A stretch of 36,293 nt of DNA from Lachnospiraceae bacterium. Its GTDB lineage: Bacteria > Bacillota > Clostridia > Lachnospirales > Lachnospiraceae. Below the pieces are notes generated by a model. The model saw only the letters and a list, made by a program, of their open reading frames with translations, made no database searches and was not told the DNA's origin. Below are positions 14,268 through 23,605 of this stretch, in pieces (positions within the stretch are counted from its first letter, which is position 1; every line of letters begins with the position of its first letter). Both the position numbers and the translations under genes were made by a program. The DNA lies in assembly GCA_017449765.1 (NCBI GenBank), contig JAFTFE010000093.1:1-36293 (forward strand). Direction: 5' to 3'.

Positions 14268-15911
14268 ATGTCGTATCAGGCATTATACAGGAAATGGAGA
14301 CCAAATGAGTTTGGTGAGGTAAAGGGACAGGAGCATATAGTTACCACCCTTAAAAATCAGGTAAAATACGACAGAGTCGGACATGCATATCTCTTCTGCG
14401 GAACGAGAGGAACAGGTAAGACTACTATAGCAAGGCTTCTGGCGAAGGCGGTGAATTGTGAACATCCGTTACAGGATGGAAGTCCCTGCAATGAGTGTGC
14501 AAGCTGTAAGGCTATAACGAACGGTTCATCAATAAATGTAATAGAGATAGACGGAGCATCCAATAATGGTGTGGATAATATCAGACAGATAAATAATTCT
14601 GTACAGTATTCGCCTTCAACAGGAAGATATCTGGTATATATAATTGATGAGGTTCATATGCTCAGAAAAGAAGCTTTTAATGCGCTTCTCAAGACTTTAG
14701 AAGAACCTCCTTCCTATGTGATTTTCATACTTGCGACGACAGATGTACATTCTGTTCCGATAACCATATTATCGAGGTGTCAGAGATATGATTTTAGAAG
14801 GATATCTATTGAAACTATAACGGACAGACTGGCTGAGCTGCTTGACAGAGAGGGTATCAGAGCACAGAGGGATGCCCTTGCATATGTGGCTAAGGTCGCT
14901 GATGGTTCTATGAGAGATGCTCTTAGTATACTCGACCAGTGTATATCGTTTAATCTTGGTGAAGAACTTACCTATGATAGGGTACTTAACACCATAGGTG
15001 CTGTTGATATAGATATATATATCAGTCTTTTTGAGGCGATAATTACTGATAATGTAAATAAAGCTGTAAGTATAGTGGATGATGCGGTATGGCAGGGTAA
15101 GGATTTGTCCCAGTTTGTCATTGAATTAATCGGATTTATAAGAAATGTACTTATGCTTAAGTTAGATGAGGACTTTGATGTAGATATAGCGTCGGAAAAA
15201 AAGAATGCACTTATAGAATTTGGTAAAGAATTAAAGGAAGATTACCTGATAAATTATATAAATATACTTCAGGAGGCTTCAAATAAACTGGCGTATGTCA
15301 GAACCAAAAGAGTGGTTGTGGATGTAGCCATAATCAAGATGTGTAAGCCCGAGATGCAGAAGGATTATTCGGCAATCGAGAAAAGACTTGAAAACCTTGA
15401 GAAGAAGTCGGAAGAGCTTGGCGAAAAGCAGGTGGTATATGTATCTGCTGAGAATGCGAAGACATTTAATACGACTGTGGTGGCCGATAACGAAGTAAAT
15501 AAGACAGCATCTGATAAAGATGAAAGCAATAAAATAATCGGTAATCTTAAAAAAGAATTTCCTGAAGCGGAATATAAAGAGATAGTCAGCATAATCAGTA
15601 TATGGAAGCCTCTTATGAATAAGGTAATGCGTATACAGAGAAGGTTTATAGAGAAGGCCAAGGTTGTGCCGGGAGACATACGCTCTGCAATAGATCTTGT
15701 GTTTGTCAGGAATTCCGATAATGCTCTTGCAATTGAATATTTTGAAAAAAAAGAAAATCGCTCATTGCTTGAAGAGGAAATATCAGAACTGGCGGGAAGG
15801 GATATTCATATAGGCGTAAGAGTTGTAAATGCTAATGATAAATCTGTTGAAAGAGCTAACAGTCTTGATCTTTCAAAGATTAATTATGATGATATAGAGT
15901 TTAAAAATTAG
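14268..15911 (+). CDS. dnaX: DNA polymerase III subunit gamma/tau
   Basis: A 547-residue clamp-loader ATPase that opens the sliding clamp and, as tau, links polymerases at the replication fork. Visible motifs: Walker A GTRGTGKT at 45-52, zinc module cysteines 64, 74, 77 and 80, Walker B IIDEV near 125-129, and sensor SRC at 169-171. The region after about residue 370 is charged and variable, as usual for tau. AAGGAAAGGAC precedes ATG 14268. Codons 493-495 form an A8 tract (15745-15752) where a -1 slip would give a product of about 501 residues. The order dnaX-ybaB-recR is conserved in Firmicutes. Confidence 0.97.
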   Translation: MSYQALYRKWRPNEFGEVKGQEHIVTTLKNQVKYDRVGHAYLFCGTRGTGKTTIARLLAKAVNCEHPLQDGSPCNECASCKAITNGSSINVIEIDGASNNGVDNIRQINNSVQYSPSTGRYLVYIIDEVHMLRKEAFNALLKTLEEPPSYVIFILATTDVHSVPITILSRCQRYDFRRISIETITDRLAELLDREGIRAQRDALAYVAKVADGSMRDALSILDQCISFNLGEELTYDRVLNTIGAVDIDIYISLFEAIITDNVNKAVSIVDDAVWQGKDLSQFVIELIGFIRNVLMLKLDEDFDVDIASEKKNALIEFGKELKEDYLINYINILQEASNKLAYVRTKRVVVDVAIIKMCKPEMQKDYSAIEKRLENLEKKSEELGEKQVVYVSAENAKTFNTTVVADNEVNKTASDKDESNKIIGNLKKEFPEAEYKEIVSIISIWKPLMNKVMRIQRRFIEKAKVVPGDIRSAIDLVFVRNSDNALAIEYFEKKENRSLLEEEISELAGRDIHIGVRVVNANDKSVERANSLDLSKINYDDIEFKN

Positions 15912-15921
15912 GAGGTCTAAA

Positions 15922-16281
15922 ATGGCAAAAAGAGGTGGATTTCCGGGTGGTATGGGTATGCCGGGAAACATGAACAATCTTATGAAGCAGGCTCAGAAGA
16001 TGCAGAAGCAGATGGAGGAGACTACCAAGGAGCTTGAAGAGAAGGAGTATGAGGCGACAGCCGGCGGCGGAGTTGTCAAAGTAAAAATCAACGGTAAGAA
16101 GGAAATAACCGAAATAAATATTGATAAAGACGCATTTGACAGAGACGACGAGGATTTATTTGAGGATATTGAAGAGAATGTTATGGCTGCCGTAAATGAG
16201 GCTATTAGAATGCAGTCTGAGGATGAGAAAGAAAAGATGGGCAAGATAACCGGTGGTTTAGGCGGAGGTTTCCCATTCTAA
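15922..16281 (+). CDS. ybaB: YbaB/EbfC family nucleoid-associated protein
   Basis: A 119-residue DNA-binding protein that forms dimers on the nucleoid. The Gly/Met-rich start ([21 protein letters not shown]), the central [16 protein letters not shown] and the [13 protein letters not shown] helix are typical. It lies between dnaX and recR, where the family is nearly always found, and probably assists recombination or replication through DNA binding. AGGAGG lies 11 nt before ATG 15922. Its stop codon shares one base with the recR start, so the two are translationally coupled. Confidence 0.95.
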   Translation: MAKRGGFPGGMGMPGNMNNLMKQAQKMQKQMEETTKELEEKEYEATAGGGVVKVKINGKKEITEINIDKDAFDRDDEDLFEDIEENVMAAVNEAIRMQSEDEKEKMGKITGGLGGGFPF

Positions 16282-16880
16282 TGGATATATACGGAGATAA
16301 GGTCAATAAATTAATTGAAGAATTATCCGGATTACCCGGTATAGGCGGTAAGACAGCTCAAAGACTTGCATTTTACATAATTAATATGCCTGAGGACAGG
16401 GTTAAAAGCTTGTCAGAGGCTGTGCTTGATGCAAAAACGCATATTAAATATTGTAAAAGCTGTTATACTATTACCGACAGGGAAGAATGTCCGATATGTG
16501 CATCACCAAACAGAAATCACAAGCTGATTATGGTTGTTGAGACTCCGAGAGATTTGGCGGCTTATGAGAGGACAGGCCAATATCAGGGAGTATATCATGT
16601 GCTTCACGGTGTTATTAATCCTGCTATGGGTATAGGGGCAAATGATATCAGACTCAAAGAACTAATCATAAGGCTTGAACAGGAGGATGTTGAAGAGGTT
16701 ATCGTAGCAACAAATTCCAGTGTGGAAGGAGAAGCGACGGCTATGTATATTTCCAAATTGATAAAACCGTCAGGCATAAAGACCACGCGTATAGCGAGCG
16801 GTGTACCTGTGGGAGGCGATTTGGAGTGTATAGATGAGATGACTTTGCTTAGAGCATTGGAAGGAAGAATAACTATATAG
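16281..16880 (+). CDS. recR: Recombination protein RecR
   Basis: A 199-residue recombination mediator that, with RecO, loads RecA at gaps. The usual elements are present: a helix-hairpin-helix [14 protein letters not shown] at 17-30, a zinc finger with Cys58/61 and Cys70/73, and a Toprim domain from about residue 80 ([14 protein letters not shown]). The length is standard. The start ATG 16281 overlaps the ybaB stop by one base. The gene closes the dnaX cluster; phosphofructokinase starts 17 bp later and may be co-transcribed. Confidence 0.97.
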   Translation: MDIYGDKVNKLIEELSGLPGIGGKTAQRLAFYIINMPEDRVKSLSEAVLDAKTHIKYCKSCYTITDREECPICASPNRNHKLIMVVETPRDLAAYERTGQYQGVYHVLHGVINPAMGIGANDIRLKELIIRLEQEDVEEVIVATNSSVEGEATAMYISKLIKPSGIKTTRIASGVPVGGDLECIDEMTLLRALEGRITI

Positions 16881-16897
16881 AAAGCGAGGTAGATAAG

Positions 16898-17977
16898 ATG
16901 AAACGAATTGGAATGCTTACAAGCGGTGGAGATTGTCAGGCTTTAAATGCAACTATGAGAGGTGTCGTAAAGGGACTTCATGGCTGTTTCAAAGAGGTTG
17001 AGATATATGGCTTCCTTGAGGGCTATAAGGGACTGATTTACGGGAACTATCAGAAACTTTCACCTGATGATTTCTCGGGCATACTGACTAAGGGAGGAAC
17101 AATACTTGGAAGCTCCAGAACACCATTCAAGGAGTTGGATATTCCTACACCGGACGGACTTGACAAGGTTAAGTCGATGAAGGAAAACTATAAGAAGCTT
17201 AAATTAGACTGCCTTGTTGTATTAGGTGGAAATGGTTCACAGAAGACTGCTAACCGTCTGTCAGAAGAGGGGCTTAATGTGATAGGTCTTCCTAAGACGA
17301 TTGATAACGATTTATGGGGAACTGACATGACCTTTGGTTTCCAGAGCGCAGTTGATATAGCAACAAATGCGATTGACTGTATCCATACTACAGCCAGTTC
17401 TCATGGAAGAGTATTCATAGTTGAGGTTATGGGACATAAGGTTGGCTGGATTACACTTCATGCAGGTATTGCTTCGGGTGCTGATGTCATTCTTATTCCT
17501 GAGATACCATATGATATTAAGAAGGTATGTGCTGCACTTGAGAATAGAACAAAAGAAGGCAAAGGTTTCTCTATCCTCGCTGTTGCAGAGGGTGCAATAT
17601 CAAAAGAAGTTGCAAAGCTTCCAAAGAAGGAACGTAAGCAGGCAGTTACAGATGCTGCGGCTAAATATCCGTCGGTTGCTTATGAAGTGGCTGATAAGAT
17701 TAAGCAGTATTCAGGCATGGATATAAGGGTTACGGTTCCGGGACATACGCAAAGAGGCGGAAGCCCATGTCCGTATGACAGAGTTATATCAAGCAGATTT
17801 GGTGCCAAGGCAGCAGAGCTTATTAAGAAAGAGGATTTTGGTAAGCTTGTTGTCATGAAGAATAATGATGTTACAGCTATCCCGCTTAGTGAGAGTGCCG
17901 GCAAGCTTAAATATGTATCACCTGATGACAATATTGTAAAGAATGCAAAGATGCTTGGTATTTCATTTGGAGATTAA
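16898..17977 (+). CDS. pfkA: 6-phosphofructokinase, mixed-signature type
   Basis: A 359-residue enzyme of glycolysis that phosphorylates fructose 6-phosphate. The N terminus RIGMLTSGGDCQALNA and PGHTQRGGSP are typical. At the positions that separate donors it has GGNGS (Asn112, Gly113) and PKTIDND (Lys133, catalytic Asp136). Classical ATP enzymes have Gly at both donor positions and PPi enzymes Asp and Lys; Gly plus Lys is the mixed pattern of group III/X enzymes. The donor therefore cannot be read with certainty. Asn112 replaces the usual Asp that helps bind magnesium. GAGG precedes ATG 16898, and a strong hairpin follows the gene. Confidence 0.92.
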   Translation: MKRIGMLTSGGDCQALNATMRGVVKGLHGCFKEVEIYGFLEGYKGLIYGNYQKLSPDDFSGILTKGGTILGSSRTPFKELDIPTPDGLDKVKSMKENYKKLKLDCLVVLGGNGSQKTANRLSEEGLNVIGLPKTIDNDLWGTDMTFGFQSAVDIATNAIDCIHTTASSHGRVFIVEVMGHKVGWITLHAGIASGADVILIPEIPYDIKKVCAALENRTKEGKGFSILAVAEGAISKEVAKLPKKERKQAVTDAAAKYPSVAYEVADKIKQYSGMDIRVTVPGHTQRGGSPCPYDRVISSRFGAKAAELIKKEDFGKLVVMKNNDVTAIPLSESAGKLKYVSPDDNIVKNAKMLGISFGD

Positions 17978-18018
17978 TTAACTCACATTACATTACCGAA
18001 CGAATATAATAATCTAAA

Positions 18019-18064
18019 GAAACAGCGAAACTACACTTTAAGATAAATATAGTTTCGCTGTTTC
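18019..18064. terminator. Terminator hairpin after pfkA
   Basis: GAAACAGCGAAACTA at 18019-18033 pairs perfectly over 15 bp with 18050-18064 around a 16-nt loop. It lies 42 bp past the pfkA stop. The T-run on the plus strand is short, so termination may be partial, with some read-through into the next gene. Confidence 0.6.
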
Positions 18065-18089
18065 ATATAATGATTATAGTGAGGTATAT

Positions 18090-18437
18090 ATGGGTGATTT
18101 TGTGGTTAATTCTAAGCTTTATACACCGGAAATTTGTCTCATAGATGAGGAAGAGTTAGAACGTGACAGGGAATACATGATGCAGATGTATCCTGTAAGA
18201 GCCAGAATGATAATGGTTTTGGTTGAAGATGAATGTGACAGGCTGGAATATGAAGGAAGTCCTATGTTTGCCATGTTTCCTGACAAGGAGACACTAAGAC
18301 GTATAGCGGATAAAATATATAATAAAATAAAATACAAAGATGATGATAACGAATTAAGACATTTGATCGAAGTGATGCTTTGCAATGAGTTTTATGTAAG
18401 ACGAAGCAGATATAAAAGAAGGAGAAGATTCTTTTAG
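18090..18437 (+). CDS. Small conserved-looking protein of unknown function
   Basis: A 115-residue protein I cannot assign. It has an acidic helical middle (VEDECDRLEYEGSPMFAMFPDKETLRRIADKIY) and a very basic end (RRSRYKRRRRFF) that could bind nucleic acid or acidic lipids. There is no signal peptide or membrane helix. GTGAGG lies 5 nt before ATG 18090. The next gene starts 4 bp after its stop, so the two are likely co-transcribed and may work together. The regular codon use and good ribosome site argue that it is real. I have a faint memory of similar proteins in Lachnospiraceae but no function. Confidence 0.7.
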   Translation: MGDFVVNSKLYTPEICLIDEEELERDREYMMQMYPVRARMIMVLVEDECDRLEYEGSPMFAMFPDKETLRRIADKIYNKIKYKDDDNELRHLIEVMLCNEFYVRRSRYKRRRRFF

Positions 18438-18441
18438 GCTG

Positions 18442-20991
18442 ATGATAAGAAAGATAATTTTAAGAGTTATAGTATTTACCGTGGTTGCGGTATGTACGGC
18501 TTTTTTTGTAAATAAATTAAATAATCTTGGGCTGGATGCGGTTTCGAGAGAAGTTGAGGAACCGGAATTACCTGTAGTATACGGATGCCTTGGTGAGAGG
18601 ACGGTTAATATGATGAACGGATATACTCAGGTAATGTCCACGAGCCTTATGAGAGACGGAATAATACCTGTAGATGAGGAATACGGCGTAAAAGTCAGGG
18701 TGGTTGATGAATCCGGTTTTGGTTCGACATACAGCTATGAATTAAGAAGTATATCGGGAGATAATCTGATTGAAACCGGAGAGGCTTTAGAAGGACGTAC
18801 AAAAGATGGATATACGGAATACAGTGTTAATTTCAGGATGGATATGAGCGAAAATAAGGAGTATATTTTTGCATTTATTATAACCGATTCCGAGGGGGAA
18901 AGCGCAAGGTATTATACACGGGTTGTAGACTTGAAAAATCAATATGCAAAAGAAATTATAAGCTATGCATTGGAATTTCATAACACTACTTTCATTAAAG
19001 ATGTTAATGAGAGTGAGGGCAATATGGTTTTCGACCAACTGAAAGTAACACCGGAAGGACAAGACTATGATTTGTCACACGTAAATCTTAATTCCTCATA
19101 TGATATGATTAGCTGGGGTGGCATGAGTCCTATTTCCGTGACAGGAGTCATACCCGAGATAACAGAACTTGACGGAGAGTATGCTGTTATACATCTTGGA
19201 TATGTGGCTCAGACAGTTAATCAGAGTGTTTCACATTTTTACTATGTAGATGAATACTATACGGCAAGATATAATACAAGCAGGGACGAGGTAGAATTAC
19301 TTGCCTTTGACAGATATATAGACAGCATATTTGACAAGGATTATATTCATCCCTCTGATAACAGCATAAGTCTTGGCATAGCTTCACCGTCGGAGACCGA
19401 ATATGCAGCTTCGTCTGACTGTAAAAAGATAGCTTTTGTGAAAGCTGGAGAACTGTGGTATTATGACTATTCAAAAATGACACTTACAAGTGTATTCAGT
19501 TTTATTCAGGGAAATTACTCGGATGTCAGGGTAGTCAATAACAATATAGGTATAAATATCACCGATATGGATGAAGACGGTAATTTTTATTTTGTCGTAT
19601 ATGGATATATGAGCAGAGGTAAAAATGAAGGTAAGAATGGACTTGCTTTATATTATTTTGATAGTGAAACCAACAGGCTTGAGGAAAAATATTATGTAAG
19701 CTGTGATGAACCGTATGACATTATGAAGCAGGAGGTAGGAAGATTCTCATACTATGATGAGGAAGGATATTTCTATTATCTTTTGGATGGTTCGATTTAC
19801 AAGATTGATCTTAATAATATGACACAGGATACCTTAGTATTTGATATTTCATCAGACAAATACCTGGTATCTGATAATAAGAAACTTGTGGCATATCCGA
19901 ATTCTGATGTAGATGAGGAAGTCACGGGAATAATAGTTAGAAATTTTGAAACAGATAATGAATATGTTGAAAGCGGAACGGATAGTGACAGATATCTTGG
20001 GCTTGGATTTGTGGGAAATGATTTGATATTCGGTGTAGCGGATAGTAAAGATGTTACAATAACCTCTGCGAATGAGGCTATACTTCCGATGTATAAGATT
20101 AATATTATGCAACCGGATGGAAGTATAATAAAGGAGTACAGTAAAAGCGGGATATATATTATGAACGCAATCGTTGGAGAGGATACGATATATCTTACGA
20201 GAGCGGTTAAAAATAATAATTTCTTTGAAGAAACGGATGCGGATTTTATATCATATAACAAGGAAGTTAATCCGCTGGTATTAGAGCTTGGTACATCATA
20301 TACCAATTATGATTATACCGAGCATAATATTAAATTTCCGTCAAATATTTATATTTCGGCAAATGTTGAACCGATAATGACAAAATACAATGACAGTAAA
20401 TTTGATAAGGATTTTAAAATCGAAACGGGCACAAGGGATAATGTGTTCTATGTGTTTGATAATTCCGGCTATGTTGGAGAATACAGGAGTGCCGGAAGTG
20501 CAATATCTGCCGTTAATCAAAGAGGCCATGGATTGGTTGTAAGAAGTGAAGGAGATACAATCTACCGAAGTATAGAGGCAGAAAGCTATAATACGGTGGC
20601 AGACTATATAGATGAAACCATGACACCTTATAAGGATAGGTCGCTTATGACCTGCGCCTATATGTGTATTGATTATATGGGAGAAAAGGTTGAATATGAG
20701 GATATTATTGCCTGTGGTTCGTGGGAAGAAGTTTTTGATGAATATACTCATGGAGTGGGTATTAATATATCGGGTATAAGTCTTGATACGGCACTTTATT
20801 TCCTTGACAGAGATGTGCCTTTTGCAGCATGTATAGATGACGGAAGATATGTACTTGTAATAAGCTACAACTCCAGCCACATAAGGTATTATGATCCTTT
20901 TGCGGCTGAAGAAGTAAAGGTTACAAGAGAAAATTTCGAGAACTTATTAAGTATGCAGAGCAATACCATGTATACTTACACATCCCAGTAG
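18442..20991 (+). CDS. Large membrane-anchored surface protein with decayed C39-like domain
   Basis: An 849-residue protein with an N-terminal signal anchor (about residues 5-25). Residues 40-170 look beta-sandwich-like. The middle (about 330-700) has repeated beta-rich blocks with Tyr/Asp motifs such as GELWYYDY and GSIYKIDL, like propeller blades. The last 120 residues look like a papain-type C39 domain: Cys738 in MTCAYMCIDYMG and Asp818 in YYDP are kept, but the usual His before the VVV strand is Arg802 (GRYVLV). It is probably not an active protease and may bind peptides. The ribosome site is weak. Its 3' end overlaps lysA on the other strand by 16 bp. Function unknown. Confidence 0.7.
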   Translation: MIRKIILRVIVFTVVAVCTAFFVNKLNNLGLDAVSREVEEPELPVVYGCLGERTVNMMNGYTQVMSTSLMRDGIIPVDEEYGVKVRVVDESGFGSTYSYELRSISGDNLIETGEALEGRTKDGYTEYSVNFRMDMSENKEYIFAFIITDSEGESARYYTRVVDLKNQYAKEIISYALEFHNTTFIKDVNESEGNMVFDQLKVTPEGQDYDLSHVNLNSSYDMISWGGMSPISVTGVIPEITELDGEYAVIHLGYVAQTVNQSVSHFYYVDEYYTARYNTSRDEVELLAFDRYIDSIFDKDYIHPSDNSISLGIASPSETEYAASSDCKKIAFVKAGELWYYDYSKMTLTSVFSFIQGNYSDVRVVNNNIGINITDMDEDGNFYFVVYGYMSRGKNEGKNGLALYYFDSETNRLEEKYYVSCDEPYDIMKQEVGRFSYYDEEGYFYYLLDGSIYKIDLNNMTQDTLVFDISSDKYLVSDNKKLVAYPNSDVDEEVTGIIVRNFETDNEYVESGTDSDRYLGLGFVGNDLIFGVADSKDVTITSANEAILPMYKINIMQPDGSIIKEYSKSGIYIMNAIVGEDTIYLTRAVKNNNFFEETDADFISYNKEVNPLVLELGTSYTNYDYTEHNIKFPSNIYISANVEPIMTKYNDSKFDKDFKIETGTRDNVFYVFDNSGYVGEYRSAGSAISAVNQRGHGLVVRSEGDTIYRSIEAESYNTVADYIDETMTPYKDRSLMTCAYMCIDYMGEKVEYEDIIACGSWEEVFDEYTHGVGINISGISLDTALYFLDRDVPFAACIDDGRYVLVISYNSSHIRYYDPFAAEEVKVTRENFENLLSMQSNTMYTYTSQ

Positions 20992-22226
20992 CCTTCCAAT
21001 GTGGCAAAATAATCCTCCGGAGTTTCTGCACGGCGAATCTGTTTTATTGAACCGTCTTGGCATAACAAAAGCTCTGCGGATTTTAATCTGCCGTTATAAT
21101 TATATCCCATAGCAAATCCGTGAGCACCCGCATCGTGGATTACAAGGTAGTCGCCCTTGTCAATCTTAGGAAGCTTACGGTCTATGGCGAATTTATCGTT
21201 GTTTTCACATAGTGAGCCGGTGATATCATAGGTATGGTCACATGGCTCATTTTCTTTTCCGAGCACTGTTATATGATGGTATGCGCCGTACATGGCAGGA
21301 CGCATAAGATTGACCGCACAGGCATCGACACCGATGTATTCCTTATGGATATGTTTCTCGTGGATTGCTTTGGTGACAAGGTGTCCGTAAGGTGCAAGCA
21401 TGAACCTTCCAAGCTCCGTGAAAATACTTATATCTCCAAGTCCTGCCGGGACTAAAACCTCATCAAAAGCTTTGTGGACGCCTTCGCCGATAGCAAGTAT
21501 ATCGTTAGGCTCTTTATCAGGAGTATAAGGAACTCCTATACCGCCTGAAAGATTGATAAATGAAAGAGATATACCGGTTTTTTTCTTTATTTCAACTGCA
21601 AGCTCAAATAATATCTTCGCAAGCTTTGGATAATATTCATTTGTAACGGTGTTACTTGCTAAAAATGCATGGACACCGAATCTTTTGGCTCCCATTTCTT
21701 TGAGTCTTGTATAAGCCTTAAAAAGCTGCTCCTTAGTCATGCCGTACTTGGCATCACCGGGATTGTCCATTATGGTATTTGATATTAAAAAGGTTCCTCC
21801 CGGGTTGTATCTGCAGCATATCGTCTCAGGTATTCCGCAAATCTCATCCACAAAATCAATATGAGTATAATCATCCAGATTAATTATTGCGCCGAGTTTT
21901 GCGGCAAGCTCTATGTCTTCTGCCGGTGTATCGTTTGCGGAGAACATTATATCCTGCCCCGTAACTCCGACTCTTTCGGACATTAGTAATTCGGTGTAGG
22001 ACGAACAGTCAGTACCGCATCCTTCTTCTTTGAGAATCTTAAGTATGGTTGGATTAGGTGTTGCTTTGACTGCAAAATATTCTTTATAGCCTTTGTTCCA
22101 GGAAAAAGCCTGCTTTAATTTACGGGCATTCTCTCTTATGCCTTTTTCATCATATATATGAAAAGGGGTAGGGTAAGTCTTAACAATCTCTTCAATCTGT
22201 TCTTTAGTGACAAATGGCTTTTTCAT
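20976..22226 (-). CDS. lysA: Diaminopimelate decarboxylase-like PLP enzyme
   Basis: A 416-residue fold-III decarboxylase that should convert meso-diaminopimelate to lysine. The PLP lysine is in YFAVKATPNP (Lys54 here). Other family blocks are LSGGIGVPY, ELGRFML, GSLCENNDKFA and HDAGAHGFAMGYNYNGR. It resembles LysA variants of Clostridia; a related carboxynorspermidine-type decarboxylase is less likely. Two ATGs are adjacent; the second (22226) is preferred because AGGAGG lies 7 nt before it but only 4 nt before the one at 22229. It is convergent with the 849-residue gene, sharing 16 bp at the 3' ends, and divergent from tsaC. A good minus-strand promoter lies at 22271-22298. Confidence 0.9.
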   Translation of the reverse strand: MKKPFVTKEQIEEIVKTYPTPFHIYDEKGIRENARKLKQAFSWNKGYKEYFAVKATPNPTILKILKEEGCGTDCSSYTELLMSERVGVTGQDIMFSANDTPAEDIELAAKLGAIINLDDYTHIDFVDEICGIPETICCRYNPGGTFLISNTIMDNPGDAKYGMTKEQLFKAYTRLKEMGAKRFGVHAFLASNTVTNEYYPKLAKILFELAVEIKKKTGISLSFINLSGGIGVPYTPDKEPNDILAIGEGVHKAFDEVLVPAGLGDISIFTELGRFMLAPYGHLVTKAIHEKHIHKEYIGVDACAVNLMRPAMYGAYHHITVLGKENEPCDHTYDITGSLCENNDKFAIDRKLPKIDKGDYLVIHDAGAHGFAMGYNYNGRLKSAELLLCQDGSIKQIRRAETPEDYFATLEGYWDV

Positions 22227-22270
22227 CATGGAACCTCCTATAGCTTTAAAAGTAATATAAAAACATGGCT

Positions 22271-22298
22271 ATTGTAACACAATATATTTAATTGTAAA
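22271..22298 (-). promoter_or_regulatory. Promoter of lysA
   Basis: On the minus strand TTTACA (22298-22293) and TACAAT (22276-22271) are 16 bp apart, with AT-rich DNA around them. The gene starts about 45 bp downstream. It is back to back with the tsaC promoter, only 12 bp away, so the two could be co-regulated. Confidence 0.55.
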
Positions 22299-22310
22299 AG
22301 TTTTTTCTGA

Positions 22311-22339
22311 TTGAAAATGAAATTAAATAATGATAGTAT
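22311..22339 (+). promoter_or_regulatory. Promoter of tsaC
   Basis: TTGAAA at 22311-22316 and TAGTAT at 22334-22339 are 17 bp apart, and TG at 22331-22332 makes an extended -10. The resulting leader is about 110 nt. I find no clear structure in it. Confidence 0.5.
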
Positions 22340-22453
22340 GAGTGAGGCGGCTTATAAATGTCTGATGAATTGAGCCAATGTGAGAAAATATATAGAAACT
22401 ATAGTATAGATGGTTATATACGTCTCTACAGTAGATAATAGGAATAACGAATT

Positions 22454-23605
22454 ATGGCTGATACTTTAAATACAGAAAAAATTAACACGATAATTACGGA
22501 TGTTTCTGATGATGCTATAAAAAAAGCTTCTGACATATTAAGATGCGGCGGACTTGTCGCATTTCCGACTGAGACTGTCTATGGACTGGGGGCAGACGCA
22601 CTTAATCCTGAAGCGTCGAAGAAGATATATGAAGCAAAGGGAAGACCGAGTGACAATCCTCTTATAGTTCATATCGCAGATATTGAAGATGTATATAAAA
22701 TAGCCGAAACGGTCTCTGATAAGGCAGTTATGCTCATGGAGGCTTTCTGGCCGGGACCTCTTACAATTATTCTTAACAAGAAGATAATTGTACCCGATAG
22801 TACGACCGGAGGGCTTGATACTGTGGCGATACGAATGCCGTCACATCCTGTTGCGGCAAGGCTTATAAGGGAAAGCGGAGTATATATTGCGGCACCGAGT
22901 GCCAATACTTCGGGGCGTCCGTCACCTACTCTTGCAGAGCATGTCATAGAGGATATGGATAGTCGGATAGATATGATAATCGACGGCGGAGCTGTGGGTA
23001 TAGGGATAGAGTCAACCATAGTCGATATGACAGGAGATATACCTGTTATACTAAGACCGGGATATATCACTAAGAAGATGCTTGAAGAAATAGTGGGCGA
23101 GGTAAGTATTGATAAGGGGCTTATTGAGTCGGATTCTAATATAAGACCTAAGGCTCCGGGTATGAAATATACACATTATGCTCCGAAGGGTGAGCTTAGC
23201 ATAGTTGAAGCTGATATTCAGACAGAGATATTTGATAACGGGAAGATAAAACGAGGTATAAAGGATAAAAAGATATTAAATGAAAGTGTAGTGGAAAAAA
23301 TAAACGCACTTGTAGCAAAGAAAAATTATGAAGGTTATGTTACGGCTGTTATAGCGACTAAGGATAATGCGGCATCATATATATGTGACAATGTTCTTGT
23401 GGTAGGAGAGGCAGAAAAAGGACTTACTATATCGGCTAATCTTTACGCAGTCCTAAGGAAGTGCGACGAGCTTGGCGCAGATTATATATACAGTGAAGCT
23501 TTTGATAACAATGAACTTAGCGGAGCAATAATGAACAGACTGCTGAAGGCGGCAGGACACAGAGTTATTAAGGTTGAAGGAGGAGAAAATGATAGCAATA
23601 GGTAG
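22454..23605 (+). CDS. tsaC: L-threonylcarbamoyladenylate synthase (Sua5/YwlC type)
   Basis: A 383-residue enzyme that makes threonylcarbamoyl-AMP for the t6A modification of ANN-decoding tRNAs. The YrdC domain covers about residues 15-210 with PTETVYGLGADA at 38-49, KGRPSDNPL at 62-70 and SAN at 149-151, which give the family KxR and SxN signature. The C-terminal Sua5 domain (about 235-380) identifies the long Sua5/YwlC form rather than short TsaC. A weak AGGA lies about 10 nt before ATG 22454. The 3' end overlaps the rpiB start by 17 bp, so the two are coupled. Confidence 0.95.
   Translation: MADTLNTEKINTIITDVSDDAIKKASDILRCGGLVAFPTETVYGLGADALNPEASKKIYEAKGRPSDNPLIVHIADIEDVYKIAETVSDKAVMLMEAFWPGPLTIILNKKIIVPDSTTGGLDTVAIRMPSHPVAARLIRESGVYIAAPSANTSGRPSPTLAEHVIEDMDSRIDMIIDGGAVGIGIESTIVDMTGDIPVILRPGYITKKMLEEIVGEVSIDKGLIESDSNIRPKAPGMKYTHYAPKGELSIVEADIQTEIFDNGKIKRGIKDKKILNESVVEKINALVAKKNYEGYVTAVIATKDNAASYICDNVLVVGEAEKGLTISANLYAVLRKCDELGADYIYSEAFDNNELSGAIMNRLLKAAGHRVIKVEGGENDSNR

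Noticed and set aside
20341-20880. Minus-strand frame of 179 residues inside the surface-protein gene
   Set aside because: Shadow of the 849-residue gene; no start signal, no domain pattern.
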